DNA of 17,467 nt. It comes from Candidatus Campbelliibacteriota bacterium. GTDB taxonomy: Bacteria; Patescibacteriota; Minisyncoccia; UBA9983. Under the pieces are notes generated by a model that searched no databases, was not told the origin of the DNA, and was given only the letters and a program-made list of their open reading frames with translations. The first letter of the stretch is position 1; each line of letters starts with the position of its first letter. The DNA lies in assembly GCA_003231675.1 (NCBI GenBank), contig QIJB01000100.1:1-17467 (forward strand), given 5' to 3'. Shown here piece after piece: positions 7,529-13,688 of this stretch. The position numbers and the translations under genes are program-made.

Positions 7529-7546
7529 AATAAAAAATAACAAAAA

Positions 7547-7575
7547 TTGTATTACTCTTATTCCCCGTGTATAAT
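7547..7575 (+). promoter_or_regulatory. Promoter of creD (TTGTAT-17-TATAAT)
   Basis: -35 TTGTAT at 7547-7552 and -10 TATAAT at 7570-7575 are separated by exactly 17 bp. The -10 ends 9 nt before the ATG at 7585, so the transcript should begin within a few nt of the start codon. The box overlaps the upstream GTG at 7567, which argues against that start. Confidence 0.65.
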
Positions 7576-7584
7576 CAATGTAAT

Positions 7585-9009
7585 ATGGAAAATGGAAATT
7601 TTGCGAATTGGGTGAGGTATTCGGTCACTTTTAGAATTGCCGTCGTGGGAATATTGGCGTTATTGCTTCTGATTCCGGTCGGAATGGTGAGAAACCTTAT
7701 CAACGAACGGGAATTCACAAAAAAGACGGCGGAAGCGGAAATAAGCCAAAAATGGGGCGGGCAACAAACGATTGCCGGACCGATTCTCTCCGTGCCTTAT
7801 AAAAAATACGCCACAAATAGCAGGGGTGAACGCCTCGCGACAACGCGATACGCGCACTTTTTACCGGAAAAACTTTCAATCAATTCGGTAATAAAACCGC
7901 AAATAAGGTCGCGGGGAATTTTTGACGCGGTTGTCTATTCTTCCGAAATAAATTTCTCCGGAAAATTCACCGGTCCCGACATAAAAAATCTGGGGATAAA
8001 AGACGCGGAGGCGGATTGGAGCAAAGCGTTTCTGTCCGTGGGAATTTCCGACACGAGAGGGATTGAGGACAACATTAAACTTGACTGGAACGGACACTAT
8101 ATTGAATTCAAACCGGGAGTCCCGTCTGACGATGTGATACGCGACGGCGCGCAAAACTACGCAATGGAGCCTTATTATGGAAAAAGAACGGAACGCCAAT
8201 TTTTAAGCGTTCCTCCTCCCTCTCGAAGAATAGGGCAAAGCTCCGGAATCAGCGCGCCTCTCTCCCTGGAAAAGGGTGTTGATGAATATGAATTTTCCTT
8301 TAAACTCAATCTCGCCGGAAGTCGGGATATCCAATTCGTTCCGGTTGGGAGAATCACCGAGATTGCCTTAAAATCAGACTGGAACGCGCCCAGCTTCAGC
8401 GGAGCCTTTTTGCCGGATGAACGAACTCTCACGGAAAAAGGATTTAAGGCGTTCTGGAAAATTCTTGACCTGAACAGAGGGTATCCGCAAGCATGGACGG
8501 GCAACGCGTATAATATATATTCGTCCGCCTCCGGCGTAAAACTTTTGATAACCGTTGACGACTATAAAAAAGCGCAGCGCAGCGTAAAATACGCCCTGCT
8601 CATAATCGCCCTCACCTTCCTTGTTTTCTTTTTCTCCGAGGTGTTTAACAAAAAAAGAATCCATCCGATACAATACATTTTGGTGGGACTGGCAATAGTT
8701 TTGTTTTATGCATTACTCGTGTCAATCTCAGAGGTTGCCGGTTTCGGATGGGCGTATTTGGCATCAGGTGTCGCGACAATCGGTCTGATTACTTTATATT
8801 CAAAGAGTGTTTTGGCAAACACCAAGATGGCCGCCATCCAAGCGGCAATTCTCTCTTTTCTTTATCTCTTTATATATATAATACTTCAACTTGAAGATTA
8901 TGCCCTGCTTATGGGCAGTGTGTTGCTTTTCTTAATCTTGTCCGCTATTATGTATCTTTCAAGGAAGGTTGATTGGTACGCCACGGGAGAAACGGAGAGA
9001 GACAAATAA
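7585..9009 (+). CDS. creD: CreD family inner membrane protein
   Basis: A 474-residue protein with the CreD layout: one N-terminal membrane segment (about 14-35, TFRIAVVGILALLLLIPVGM), a large extracytoplasmic beta-rich domain of about 290 residues, and a C-terminal bundle of about six membrane segments starting near residue 338 (YALLIIALTFLVFFF). It ends in a short charged tail. Family features near the N-terminus include the segment following the first TM (ERE...EAEISQKWGGQQTIAGPILSVPY). CreD is known in Enterobacteria as a CreBC-regulated envelope protein linked to colicin E2 tolerance and envelope integrity; no creBC-like genes are in the window. I use ATG 7585, because the in-frame GTG at 7567 lies within the promoter. 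There is no SD. Confidence 0.9.
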   Translation: MENGNFANWVRYSVTFRIAVVGILALLLLIPVGMVRNLINEREFTKKTAEAEISQKWGGQQTIAGPILSVPYKKYATNSRGERLATTRYAHFLPEKLSINSVIKPQIRSRGIFDAVVYSSEINFSGKFTGPDIKNLGIKDAEADWSKAFLSVGISDTRGIEDNIKLDWNGHYIEFKPGVPSDDVIRDGAQNYAMEPYYGKRTERQFLSVPPPSRRIGQSSGISAPLSLEKGVDEYEFSFKLNLAGSRDIQFVPVGRITEIALKSDWNAPSFSGAFLPDERTLTEKGFKAFWKILDLNRGYPQAWTGNAYNIYSSASGVKLLITVDDYKKAQRSVKYALLIIALTFLVFFFSEVFNKKRIHPIQYILVGLAIVLFYALLVSISEVAGFGWAYLASGVATIGLITLYSKSVLANTKMAAIQAAILSFLYLFIYIILQLEDYALLMGSVLLFLILSAIMYLSRKVDWYATGETERDK

Positions 9010-9019
9010 TCTAAGAAGC

Positions 9020-9036
9020 TTCTCCTTTTGGGAGAA
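9020..9036 (+). promoter_or_regulatory. Hairpin covering the likely SD of obg
   Basis: TTCTCC (9020-9025) pairs fully with GGAGAA (9031-9036) across a TTTTG loop. The 3' arm holds the only SD-like GGAG before obg, 12 nt from its ATG. The stem may therefore hide the ribosome site. No T-run follows, so it is not a normal terminator for creD. Confidence 0.4.
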
Positions 9037-9046
9037 AATATTTATC

Positions 9047-10021
9047 ATGGCTTTTATTGACGAAATAACCATATTCGCGAAGGCAGGTGACGGCGGAAAC
9101 GGCGTTGTCCGCTGGCTGCATCAAAAAAGAAAAGAATTCGGCGGTCCAGCCGGAGGCGACGGAGGTCGCGGAGGCGATGTTTACGCGCTCGCCGTCCGCA
9201 ACATACATCTTCTGTCAAAATACAGAACAAAGAAGAAACTGGAAGCTGGACGGGGTGAAGACGGACAGGGAAAGACATTCAGCGGAGCGAACGGAGAAAA
9301 CCTTGAGATAGAGCTTCCCATCGGGTCAATAATAACAAACGTAAAAACGGGAGAGAAAATACGCTTTTTCAAAGAAGGCGAAAAGGTTCTTCTGCTTCGC
9401 GGGGGCTTTGGAGGAAGGGGAAACAAATCGTTCAAAAGTTCAACAAACAGAAGCCCTAAGCAATTCACGCTTGGGAAGCCCGGAGAAGAAGCGGAGTTTT
9501 TTGTTGAGGTTGAACTGATTGCCGATATCGGATTAATAGGACTCCCCAATGCCGGGAAAACAACGCTCCTCAACGAACTGACAAGCGCCAAAGCGAAGAT
9601 TGGAGGATATCCATTCACAACCCTTGAGCCCAACCTTGGTGAATTTTACGGATACATAATATCCGACATCCCCGGACTCATTGAAGGCGCGGCGGAAGGG
9701 AAAGGACTCGGACATAAATTCCTCCGCCACATCCGCCGAACGAAGATTTTGGTCCATCTGATTTCGCTTGAAAACAAAGACCCTGTGGCCGCCTACAAGA
9801 CAATCAGGGAGGAGTTGGGGAAGTTTGACAAAGAGCTGGCAAAAAAGAAGGAAATAGTGGTCCTGACCAAAACGGATGTAATGGAAAATTCAGAAAAAAT
9901 CGAAACGATAATTGAAAAAATAAAAAAAATCAATCCGAACGTCTCAACCCTCTCAGTTTATGACAAAATGTCCATCAAAAAACTGCAAGACAAGCTCATA
10001 AAAGAACTCTCCGAAAAATGA
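9047..10021 (+). CDS. obg: GTPase Obg/CgtA
   Basis: A 324-residue Obg GTPase, an essential ribosome-assembly and stress-linked factor. The N-terminal glycine-rich Obg fold covers about 1-158 (AKAGDGGNGV, GGPAGGDGGRGGDVY, GGFGGRGN). The G domain follows: G1 GLPNAGKTT (165-173), switch region GGYPFTTLEP, G3 DIPG (207-210) with the Obg-specific LIEGAAEGKGLGHKFLRH, G4 TKTD (274-277) and a weak G5 (LSVYDK). It stops soon after the G domain and lacks the C-terminal OCT domain, which is common for short Obg forms. ATG 9047 is chosen because Obg starts at MAFIDE; the in-frame ATG at 8969 lies inside creD. The gene is 37 nt downstream of creD and convergent with ftsX, with 51 nt between them. Confidence 0.96.
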   Translation: MAFIDEITIFAKAGDGGNGVVRWLHQKRKEFGGPAGGDGGRGGDVYALAVRNIHLLSKYRTKKKLEAGRGEDGQGKTFSGANGENLEIELPIGSIITNVKTGEKIRFFKEGEKVLLLRGGFGGRGNKSFKSSTNRSPKQFTLGKPGEEAEFFVEVELIADIGLIGLPNAGKTTLLNELTSAKAKIGGYPFTTLEPNLGEFYGYIISDIPGLIEGAAEGKGLGHKFLRHIRRTKILVHLISLENKDPVAAYKTIREELGKFDKELAKKKEIVVLTKTDVMENSEKIETIIEKIKKINPNVSTLSVYDKMSIKKLQDKLIKELSEK

Positions 10022-10072
10022 ACCGGCGCGCCCTGCCCAGAACATGCCAAAAAAGAATTCATCTTCTGTTCC

Positions 10073-10996
10073 TTAGGCCTTCAAATATCGCCTTACCGCT
10101 ATAAGGCTTGAAATAACGCCAAGTCCGACTCCCGCAAAAAGAATAATGGAAAATATTTGCGCAAAATTAGAAATGTAATAGTCATACAGATTGATGTTTC
10201 CGAAAAAACTCTCTGTCATAGGTCCGAGCCACATCGTCAAAGGATAGAAAACGAGCATCGTTATCACGGAGGCGATTACGCCGTATAATAAACCTTCAAC
10301 GACAAATGGACCGCTTATAAACCTGTTGCTCGCCCCCACAAGACGCATAACCCCTATCTCATCCTTGGACGTGTAAATCGCCATACGGATAGTGTTAAAA
10401 ACAACGAGAATGGAAATTATTATCAAAATAAGACTGATGGCGAATCCGATTTTCTTTGAAGAATCCAAAATTTTTGAAAGTCTCTCTATGACAATCTTAT
10501 TTTGCCGGTAACTGATTTTATCTATTATTGAACCGACTCCTTCCATTTTAAGGGCATCCTCAAGAAACTTGGCGATACTGGCGTACTGAGAGGTGTTTTT
10601 CGCTTTAATGTTAAGCGCCGCTCCGAGCGGATTATCCCCGAGTTCTTCAAGGGACTGGGTAATCAAGGCGTTGTCTTTGTGTCTTTCCTTAAAATTTTTT
10701 AATTCTTGATCGCGAGAAACATATTCCACATTCTTAACCTCACTCAATTTTAAAAGAGAATCTTTCAAAAGAAAAATATCCGACTCAGCCGCATCGGTTT
10801 TAAAATAAACGCTTATGTCAACTTTATTCTGAAGTTCATCCAGTGTTGAGAGAATCAACGCGCGCGAAAAAATAATTGAACCGATTGTGAAGAGAGTCAT
10901 CGCCATTATTAAAACTGTCGCCAAAGAAACCCAGCCGTTTCTCCAGAAATTCATAAACCCCGCCTTCAACACTCTTTTGATTTTTGTCATTATCAT
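10073..10996 (-). CDS. ftsX: Cell division protein FtsX
   Basis: A 307-residue membrane subunit of the FtsEX ABC complex, which links division to peptidoglycan hydrolase activation. One membrane segment near the N-terminus (about 22-45, WVSLATVLIMAMTLFTIGSI) is followed by an extracytoplasmic domain of about 135 residues containing the typical VDISVYFK strand and a region VEYVSRDQELKNFKE. Three C-terminal membrane segments then follow (starting near residues 183, 228 and 275). The order and length match FtsX. It lies 23 nt downstream of ftsE in the same direction and is surely co-transcribed with it. The start is ATG 10996; an ATG two codons in is also possible. Confidence 0.95.
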   Translation of the reverse strand: MIMTKIKRVLKAGFMNFWRNGWVSLATVLIMAMTLFTIGSIIFSRALILSTLDELQNKVDISVYFKTDAAESDIFLLKDSLLKLSEVKNVEYVSRDQELKNFKERHKDNALITQSLEELGDNPLGAALNIKAKNTSQYASIAKFLEDALKMEGVGSIIDKISYRQNKIVIERLSKILDSSKKIGFAISLILIIISILVVFNTIRMAIYTSKDEIGVMRLVGASNRFISGPFVVEGLLYGVIASVITMLVFYPLTMWLGPMTESFFGNINLYDYYISNFAQIFSIILFAGVGLGVISSLIAVRRYLKA

Positions 10997-11019
10997 AAAA
11001 TTTTCAAAAACAAATACTT

Positions 11020-11706
11020 TTAAAGCACATACCTTCCTTTTTTGTCATCGCGGATAATCTTGCCGTTCTCAAGAGTTATCACTCTCTTTCCAAGAGAGTC
11101 AATGACGGATTTATTGTGAGTTGCCATAATAACTGTCGTTCCCAGTTCGTTTATTTTTTTAAAGATTTGAACGATTTCCCAACTGTTCAAGGGGTCAAGA
11201 TTACCCGTCGGCTCATCGGCTATGACGACCTCCGGTTGGTTGACAATGGCGCGCGCGATGGCAACTCTCTGCCTCTCGCCGCCTGAAAGCTGGCCGGGAA
11301 AATGAGATGCCTTATCCATAAGATTGACGAGCTCCAGAACTTGCGGGATGCTGTCATCAATTTCTTTATTGCTTTTTCCAGCCGCTTCCATCGCAAAAGA
11401 TATGTTTTCATAAGCCGTCTTGTTTGAAAGTAGGCGAAAGTCCTGAAAAACAACCCCTATTCTTCTTCTTATGGCAGGCAATTCATCCTGAGGAATGGAA
11501 TGTATGTTGACGGAGCCAAAAAAAACTCTTCCTTTAGTGGGTTTGTCCTCGGCAATAAGAAGTTTTAAAAGCGTTGTTTTACCGGCGCCTGACTGCCCGA
11601 CAATGGAAACGAACTCACTCGGCTCAACGGCAAAACTTACGTCATCTAAAACAACACCCGAAGGCTCTTTGGAATAAATTTTTGAAACCTTGTCAAAATA
11701 AATCAT
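11020..11706 (-). CDS. ftsE: Cell division ATP-binding protein FtsE
   Basis: A 228-residue ABC ATPase that pairs with FtsX. It has Walker A GQSGAGKTT (37-45), Q-loop VVFQDFRLL (85-93), signature LSGGE (140-144), Walker B VVIADEP (160-166) and an H-loop ATHNK. The FtsE-type opening IYFDKVSKIY is present. The gene lies between prfB (44 nt upstream) and ftsX (23 nt downstream), the prfB-ftsE-ftsX order seen in many bacteria. A TATAAT on the - strand (11735-11730), 23 nt before the ATG, may add transcription at this point, but its -35 is poor. Confidence 0.96.
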   Translation of the reverse strand: MIYFDKVSKIYSKEPSGVVLDDVSFAVEPSEFVSIVGQSGAGKTTLLKLLIAEDKPTKGRVFFGSVNIHSIPQDELPAIRRRIGVVFQDFRLLSNKTAYENISFAMEAAGKSNKEIDDSIPQVLELVNLMDKASHFPGQLSGGERQRVAIARAIVNQPEVVIADEPTGNLDPLNSWEIVQIFKKINELGTTVIMATHNKSVIDSLGKRVITLENGKIIRDDKKGRYVL

Positions 11707-11729
11707 GCAATTGGAATAATGAATAAAGA

Positions 11730-11735
11730 ATTATA
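11730..11735 (-). promoter_or_regulatory. Possible -10 box before ftsE
   Basis: TATAAT on the - strand in the 44-nt gap between prfB and ftsE. No matching -35 hexamer is found at 16-18 bp, so this may be chance in AT-rich DNA or a weak internal promoter. Confidence 0.25.
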
Positions 11736-11750
11736 CTCTTGATTTGTGAT

Positions 11751-12626
11751 TCATAATTCGCGCTCCGCTTCTATAAACTCGTCCAGTTCTCCGTCCAGAA
11801 TCGCGTCCATATCGCTTGTTTCAACTCCCGTCCGGTGGTCTTTCACCATTTGATAAGGATGAAAGACATATGACCTTATCTGCCTCCCCCACTCCGCCTC
11901 CGTGGTTTTGCTCACTTTCATTGATTCTTCCTTTTCTTTTTGTATCTCAAGATTTCTCCTATAAAGTTTAGCTTTCAGCATTTCCAGCGCCCTTTCTTTG
12001 TTCTGTTGTTGGGAACGTTCCGAACTGACATGAACGGATATGTTGGTGGGCAAATGGACCACTCTCACAGCCGTGTCTCTCTTGTTGACGTTTTGACCTC
12101 CCGGTCCTCCCGCTCTGCTGAATTCAAGCCTTATGTCTTTTTCCGGGATGTCAATTTCCTTGGGTTCTATAAAGCGCGGAATCACTTCAACCATCGCAAA
12201 AGACGTGTGGCGCAATTTTTTCGCCGAGAACGGGGAAATCCTCACAAGCCGATGCACACCGGACTCGTTTTTAAGCGCTCCGTAAACTCCCTTCCCTTTC
12301 AGCTCAAACGTTATATTTTTGTAGCCTCCCGACTCTGGAGCCTTATGTTCATGCAAAATCTTTCTTTCCCATCCTCTCTTTTCCGCCAGCCTGGAATACA
12401 TCTCAAAAAGAATTCTGACCCAATCTTCCGCGTCATCCCCTCCCGCTCCAGCGAAAATAGTCACCACGGCGTCGCCCTTATCATATTTGTATTTGGCCTT
12501 TTCTTTCTCTTTCAGAGCGCTGATTTCTCTTAAAACTTCTCGGGCTTTTTCTTTATCCTGCCAAAAGTCCGGCTTTTGCATTTCCGCTTCAAGTTCTTGC
12601 AATCTTTTCTCAGTTTCGCCAGCCAT
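11751..12626 (-). CDS. prfB: Peptide chain release factor 2, short form
   Basis: A 291-residue class I release factor that ends translation at UGA and UAA. The anticodon-like tripeptide SPF (131-133), specific to RF2, and the peptidyl-tRNA hydrolysis motif GGQ (176-178, in RAGGPGGQNVNKRDTAVR) are both intact. The N-terminal domain is much shortened: only about 50 residues precede VVTIFAGAGG (54-63), where a typical RF2 has over 100. ATG 12626 is preferred over the longer start at 12653, as a near-perfect promoter ends 6 nt before it and the longer start would overlap that promoter. There is no in-frame UGA and no room for the programmed frameshift known from many RF2 genes. It leads the prfB-ftsE-ftsX set. 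Confidence 0.95.
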   Translation of the reverse strand: MAGETEKRLQELEAEMQKPDFWQDKEKAREVLREISALKEKEKAKYKYDKGDAVVTIFAGAGGDDAEDWVRILFEMYSRLAEKRGWERKILHEHKAPESGGYKNITFELKGKGVYGALKNESGVHRLVRISPFSAKKLRHTSFAMVEVIPRFIEPKEIDIPEKDIRLEFSRAGGPGGQNVNKRDTAVRVVHLPTNISVHVSSERSQQQNKERALEMLKAKLYRRNLEIQKEKEESMKVSKTTEAEWGRQIRSYVFHPYQMVKDHRTGVETSDMDAILDGELDEFIEAEREL

Positions 12627-12632
12627 AAGGGT

Positions 12633-12661
12633 ATTATAAAGAAAAAATGCCAATCTTGCAA
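12633..12661 (-). promoter_or_regulatory. Promoter of prfB (TTGCAA-17-TATAAT)
   Basis: Read on the - strand, -35 TTGCAA (12661-12656) and -10 TATAAT (12638-12633) are 17 bp apart. The -10 ends 6 nt before the prfB ATG, so the message is probably leaderless. The -35 hexamer is palindromic and is shared with the divergent tRNA promoter. Confidence 0.7.
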
Positions 12662-12684
12662 TTGACGCCCAAAATCAATATAAT
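12656..12684 (+). promoter_or_regulatory. Promoter of the tRNA-Thr pair (TTGCAA-17-TATAAT)
   Basis: -35 TTGCAA (12656-12661) and -10 TATAAT (12679-12684) are 17 bp apart. The expected start is near 12691, about 12 nt before the first tRNA. A TTGACG at 12662 is closer to consensus, but is only 11 bp from the -10. Confidence 0.65.
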
Positions 12685-12702
12685 GTGAGAAGGTAAGAAT
12701 AA

Positions 12703-12774
12703 GCCCGAGTAGCTCAGAGGCAGAGCAACTCCATGGTAAGGAGTAGGTCGGAGGTTCAACTCCTCTCTCGGGCT
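12703..12774 (+). tRNA. tRNA-Thr (anticodon GGT)
   Basis: A normal 72-nt cloverleaf. The acceptor stem GCCCGAG/CTCGGGC is perfect. The D arm is GCTC-AGAGGCA-GAGC. The anticodon stem ACTCC/GGAGT holds loop ATGGTAA with anticodon GGT (reads ACC/ACU). The variable loop is AGGTC, and the T arm GGAGG-TTCAACT-CCTCT has one G-T pair. The discriminator is U, and CCA is not encoded. Confidence 0.93.
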
Positions 12775-12781
12775 CAAATAA

Positions 12782-12846
12782 GCCACCTTAGCTCAGTGGT
12801 AGAGCAACGCACTCGTAACGCGTCGGTTCAAATCCGAGAGGTGGCT
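12782..12846 (+). tRNA. tRNA-Thr (anticodon CGT), shortened and possibly non-functional
   Basis: The acceptor stem GCCACCT/AGGTGGC and D arm GCTC-AGTGGTA-GAGC are intact, and the anticodon loop CTCGTAA carries CGT (reads ACG). Between the anticodon loop and the T loop TTCAAAT there are only 8 nt (CGCGTCGG), where about 15 are needed for half the anticodon stem, the variable loop and half the T stem. The gene is 65 nt long, against 72 for its neighbour. Either the variable loop has been deleted, making this a broken tRNA, or the assembly lacks about 7 nt. It lies 7 nt after the first tRNA-Thr and shares its promoter. Confidence 0.75.
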
Positions 12847-12871
12847 CAAAATAAAAGAAAGGGGGACAATT

Positions 12872-12913
12872 TTGCTTTACAAGGGAATGGGCATATGCCA
12901 GTATATCCGTAGG
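12872..12913 (+). repeat. Conserved leader element, copy A (upstream of the 12960 gene)
   Basis: About 42 nt that match 15493-15534 with only a handful of differences, mostly transitions. It starts TTGCTTTACA and ends with AGTATATCC plus a few bases. It includes TTTACA (12876-12881), a plausible -35; the -10 is unclear (CAGTAT at 17 bp or TATATC at 20 bp). GGCATATGCC within copy A is a perfect 10-bp palindrome that is not kept in copy B. Both copies sit upstream of paralogous membrane protein genes. Confidence 0.65.
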
Positions 12914-12959
12914 TTTTAAGTTTGTAAAAAAGACAGGACCTTAAAAAGGGAGGAAGAAG

Positions 12960-13376
12960 ATGAACAAAAAAAGAATTTTAGGCGGGCTATGGCTCACCAT
13001 AGCTTTTTCAGGATTTCTATATATGTCGTGGACAGAAGTCCTCGACATAAAAAGAGTTTTAATTATTCTTATCGTCGCTGAGGTATTAAGCAAGGCGATA
13101 AGAGTGATTGATTACCTCTTATATAGAAATTCCTGTATGGAATTGTTTCTGAAAAAGCTAAAGAGGGATAAGTATTCCCGTTGGGCGGCAATTGGTCGTC
13201 AGATAGGATATTTATTTCTCATTTTTTTAGGACTTCTTGGAATGCCCCGCGTCGCGCTAGTCGGGATGGCGCTAATTTCAGTAATAATGATGACGACGAC
13301 TTTCGCCATTTTTATTACAATCGGGAGTGATGATGATGATTATCATTCCAGGGAAATTTCAGATGTCTGCTTGTAA
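12960..13376 (+). CDS. Four-TM membrane protein, paralogue A
   Basis: A 138-residue protein of unknown function with four predicted membrane segments: about 6-24, 30-52, 78-96 and 97-117. A basic loop (KKLKRDKYSRWAAIGR) lies between segments 2 and 3, and there is an acidic, Asp-rich tail (GSDDDDYHSRE). It is related to the 15568 protein through the same N-terminus (MNKK-ILxxLWxxI), the same length class and TM pattern, and a shared upstream element. A strong SD GGGAGG (12948-12953) lies 6 nt before the ATG. The 48-codon ORF follows after 26 nt and a terminator follows that, so the two probably form one operon. The gene is just downstream of the tRNA pair, with no clear terminator in between. 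I do not recognise a family. Confidence 0.75.
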   Translation: MNKKRILGGLWLTIAFSGFLYMSWTEVLDIKRVLIILIVAEVLSKAIRVIDYLLYRNSCMELFLKKLKRDKYSRWAAIGRQIGYLFLIFLGLLGMPRVALVGMALISVIMMTTTFAIFITIGSDDDDYHSREISDVCL

Positions 13377-13402
13377 AAATTATCAAAAACAAGGAGGGTA
13401 AA

Positions 13403-13549
13403 ATGATTGAAAGTTTGATGACGTTCATCAAAGAAATAAAGGAGGCTGCGAAAAACAAAGATTTCGCGGCTGTTGAAAAGGCATGTGAAAATGCCGAAAA
13501 AAATCTAGAAGTTGTGCGCGCGAGACTTCGCGCGCAAATGAAAAAATAA
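13403..13549 (+). CDS. Small helical protein, 48 residues
   Basis: A short gene supported by a near-perfect SD AAGGAGGG (13391-13398), 4 nt before ATG 13403, by its place between the 12960 gene and a strong terminator, and by a coherent protein. The product begins MIESLMTFIKEIKEAAKNK and looks like two amphipathic helices with heptad-like spacing and charged faces. There is no membrane segment, cysteine or recognisable domain. It could be a soluble partner of the membrane protein encoded just before it, but this is inference from operon position only. Confidence 0.65.
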   Translation: MIESLMTFIKEIKEAAKNKDFAAVEKACENAEKNLEVVRARLRAQMKK

Positions 13550-13560
13550 AATAAAGAAAC

Positions 13561-13594
13561 AGGGCTCTCCTCGCGAGAGCCTCTTTTGTTTTTT
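13561..13594 (+). terminator. Intrinsic terminator after the 48-residue ORF
   Basis: GGCTCTC (13563-13569) pairs perfectly with GAGAGCC (13575-13581) around loop CTCGC, followed by TCTTTTGTTTTTT. It lies 14 nt after the small ORF and closes the operon that starts with the 12960 gene. Confidence 0.85.
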
Positions 13595-13607
13595 ATGCCA
13601 AAAATCA

Positions 13608-13636
13608 TTTACAAAGCGTGATATATGTGTTAGAAA
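13608..13636 (+). promoter_or_regulatory. Likely promoter of the M16 peptidase gene
   Basis: TTTACA (13608-13613) and TAGAAA (13631-13636) are 17 bp apart, just after the preceding terminator. The -35 is the same TTTACA as in the two leader elements. The leader to the ATG would be about 45 nt and includes a strong SD. Confidence 0.35.
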
Positions 13637-13688
13637 GGAATAAGAGGCAGAACCTTAACTTCATAATAAAAAATAAAAGGAGGAAACA

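Noticed and set aside
7567..7584. GTG start for creD at 7567
   Set aside because: This codon overlaps a TTGTAT-17-TATAAT promoter, so it would not be in the message.
8969..9046. Longer N-terminus for Obg from ATG 8969
   Set aside because: It lies inside creD and adds residues foreign to Obg, which begins at MAFIDE.
10022..10072. GGCGCGCC palindrome between obg and ftsX
   Set aside because: A lone 8-bp palindrome without stem-loop or T-run; no support as a terminator or site.
11940..12533. A 197-codon open frame on +
   Set aside because: Antisense to prfB, which carries SPF and GGQ motifs; no start signals of its own.
12662..12667. TTGACG as the -35 of the tRNA promoter
   Set aside because: It is only 11 bp from TATAAT; TTGCAA at 12656 has the correct 17 bp.
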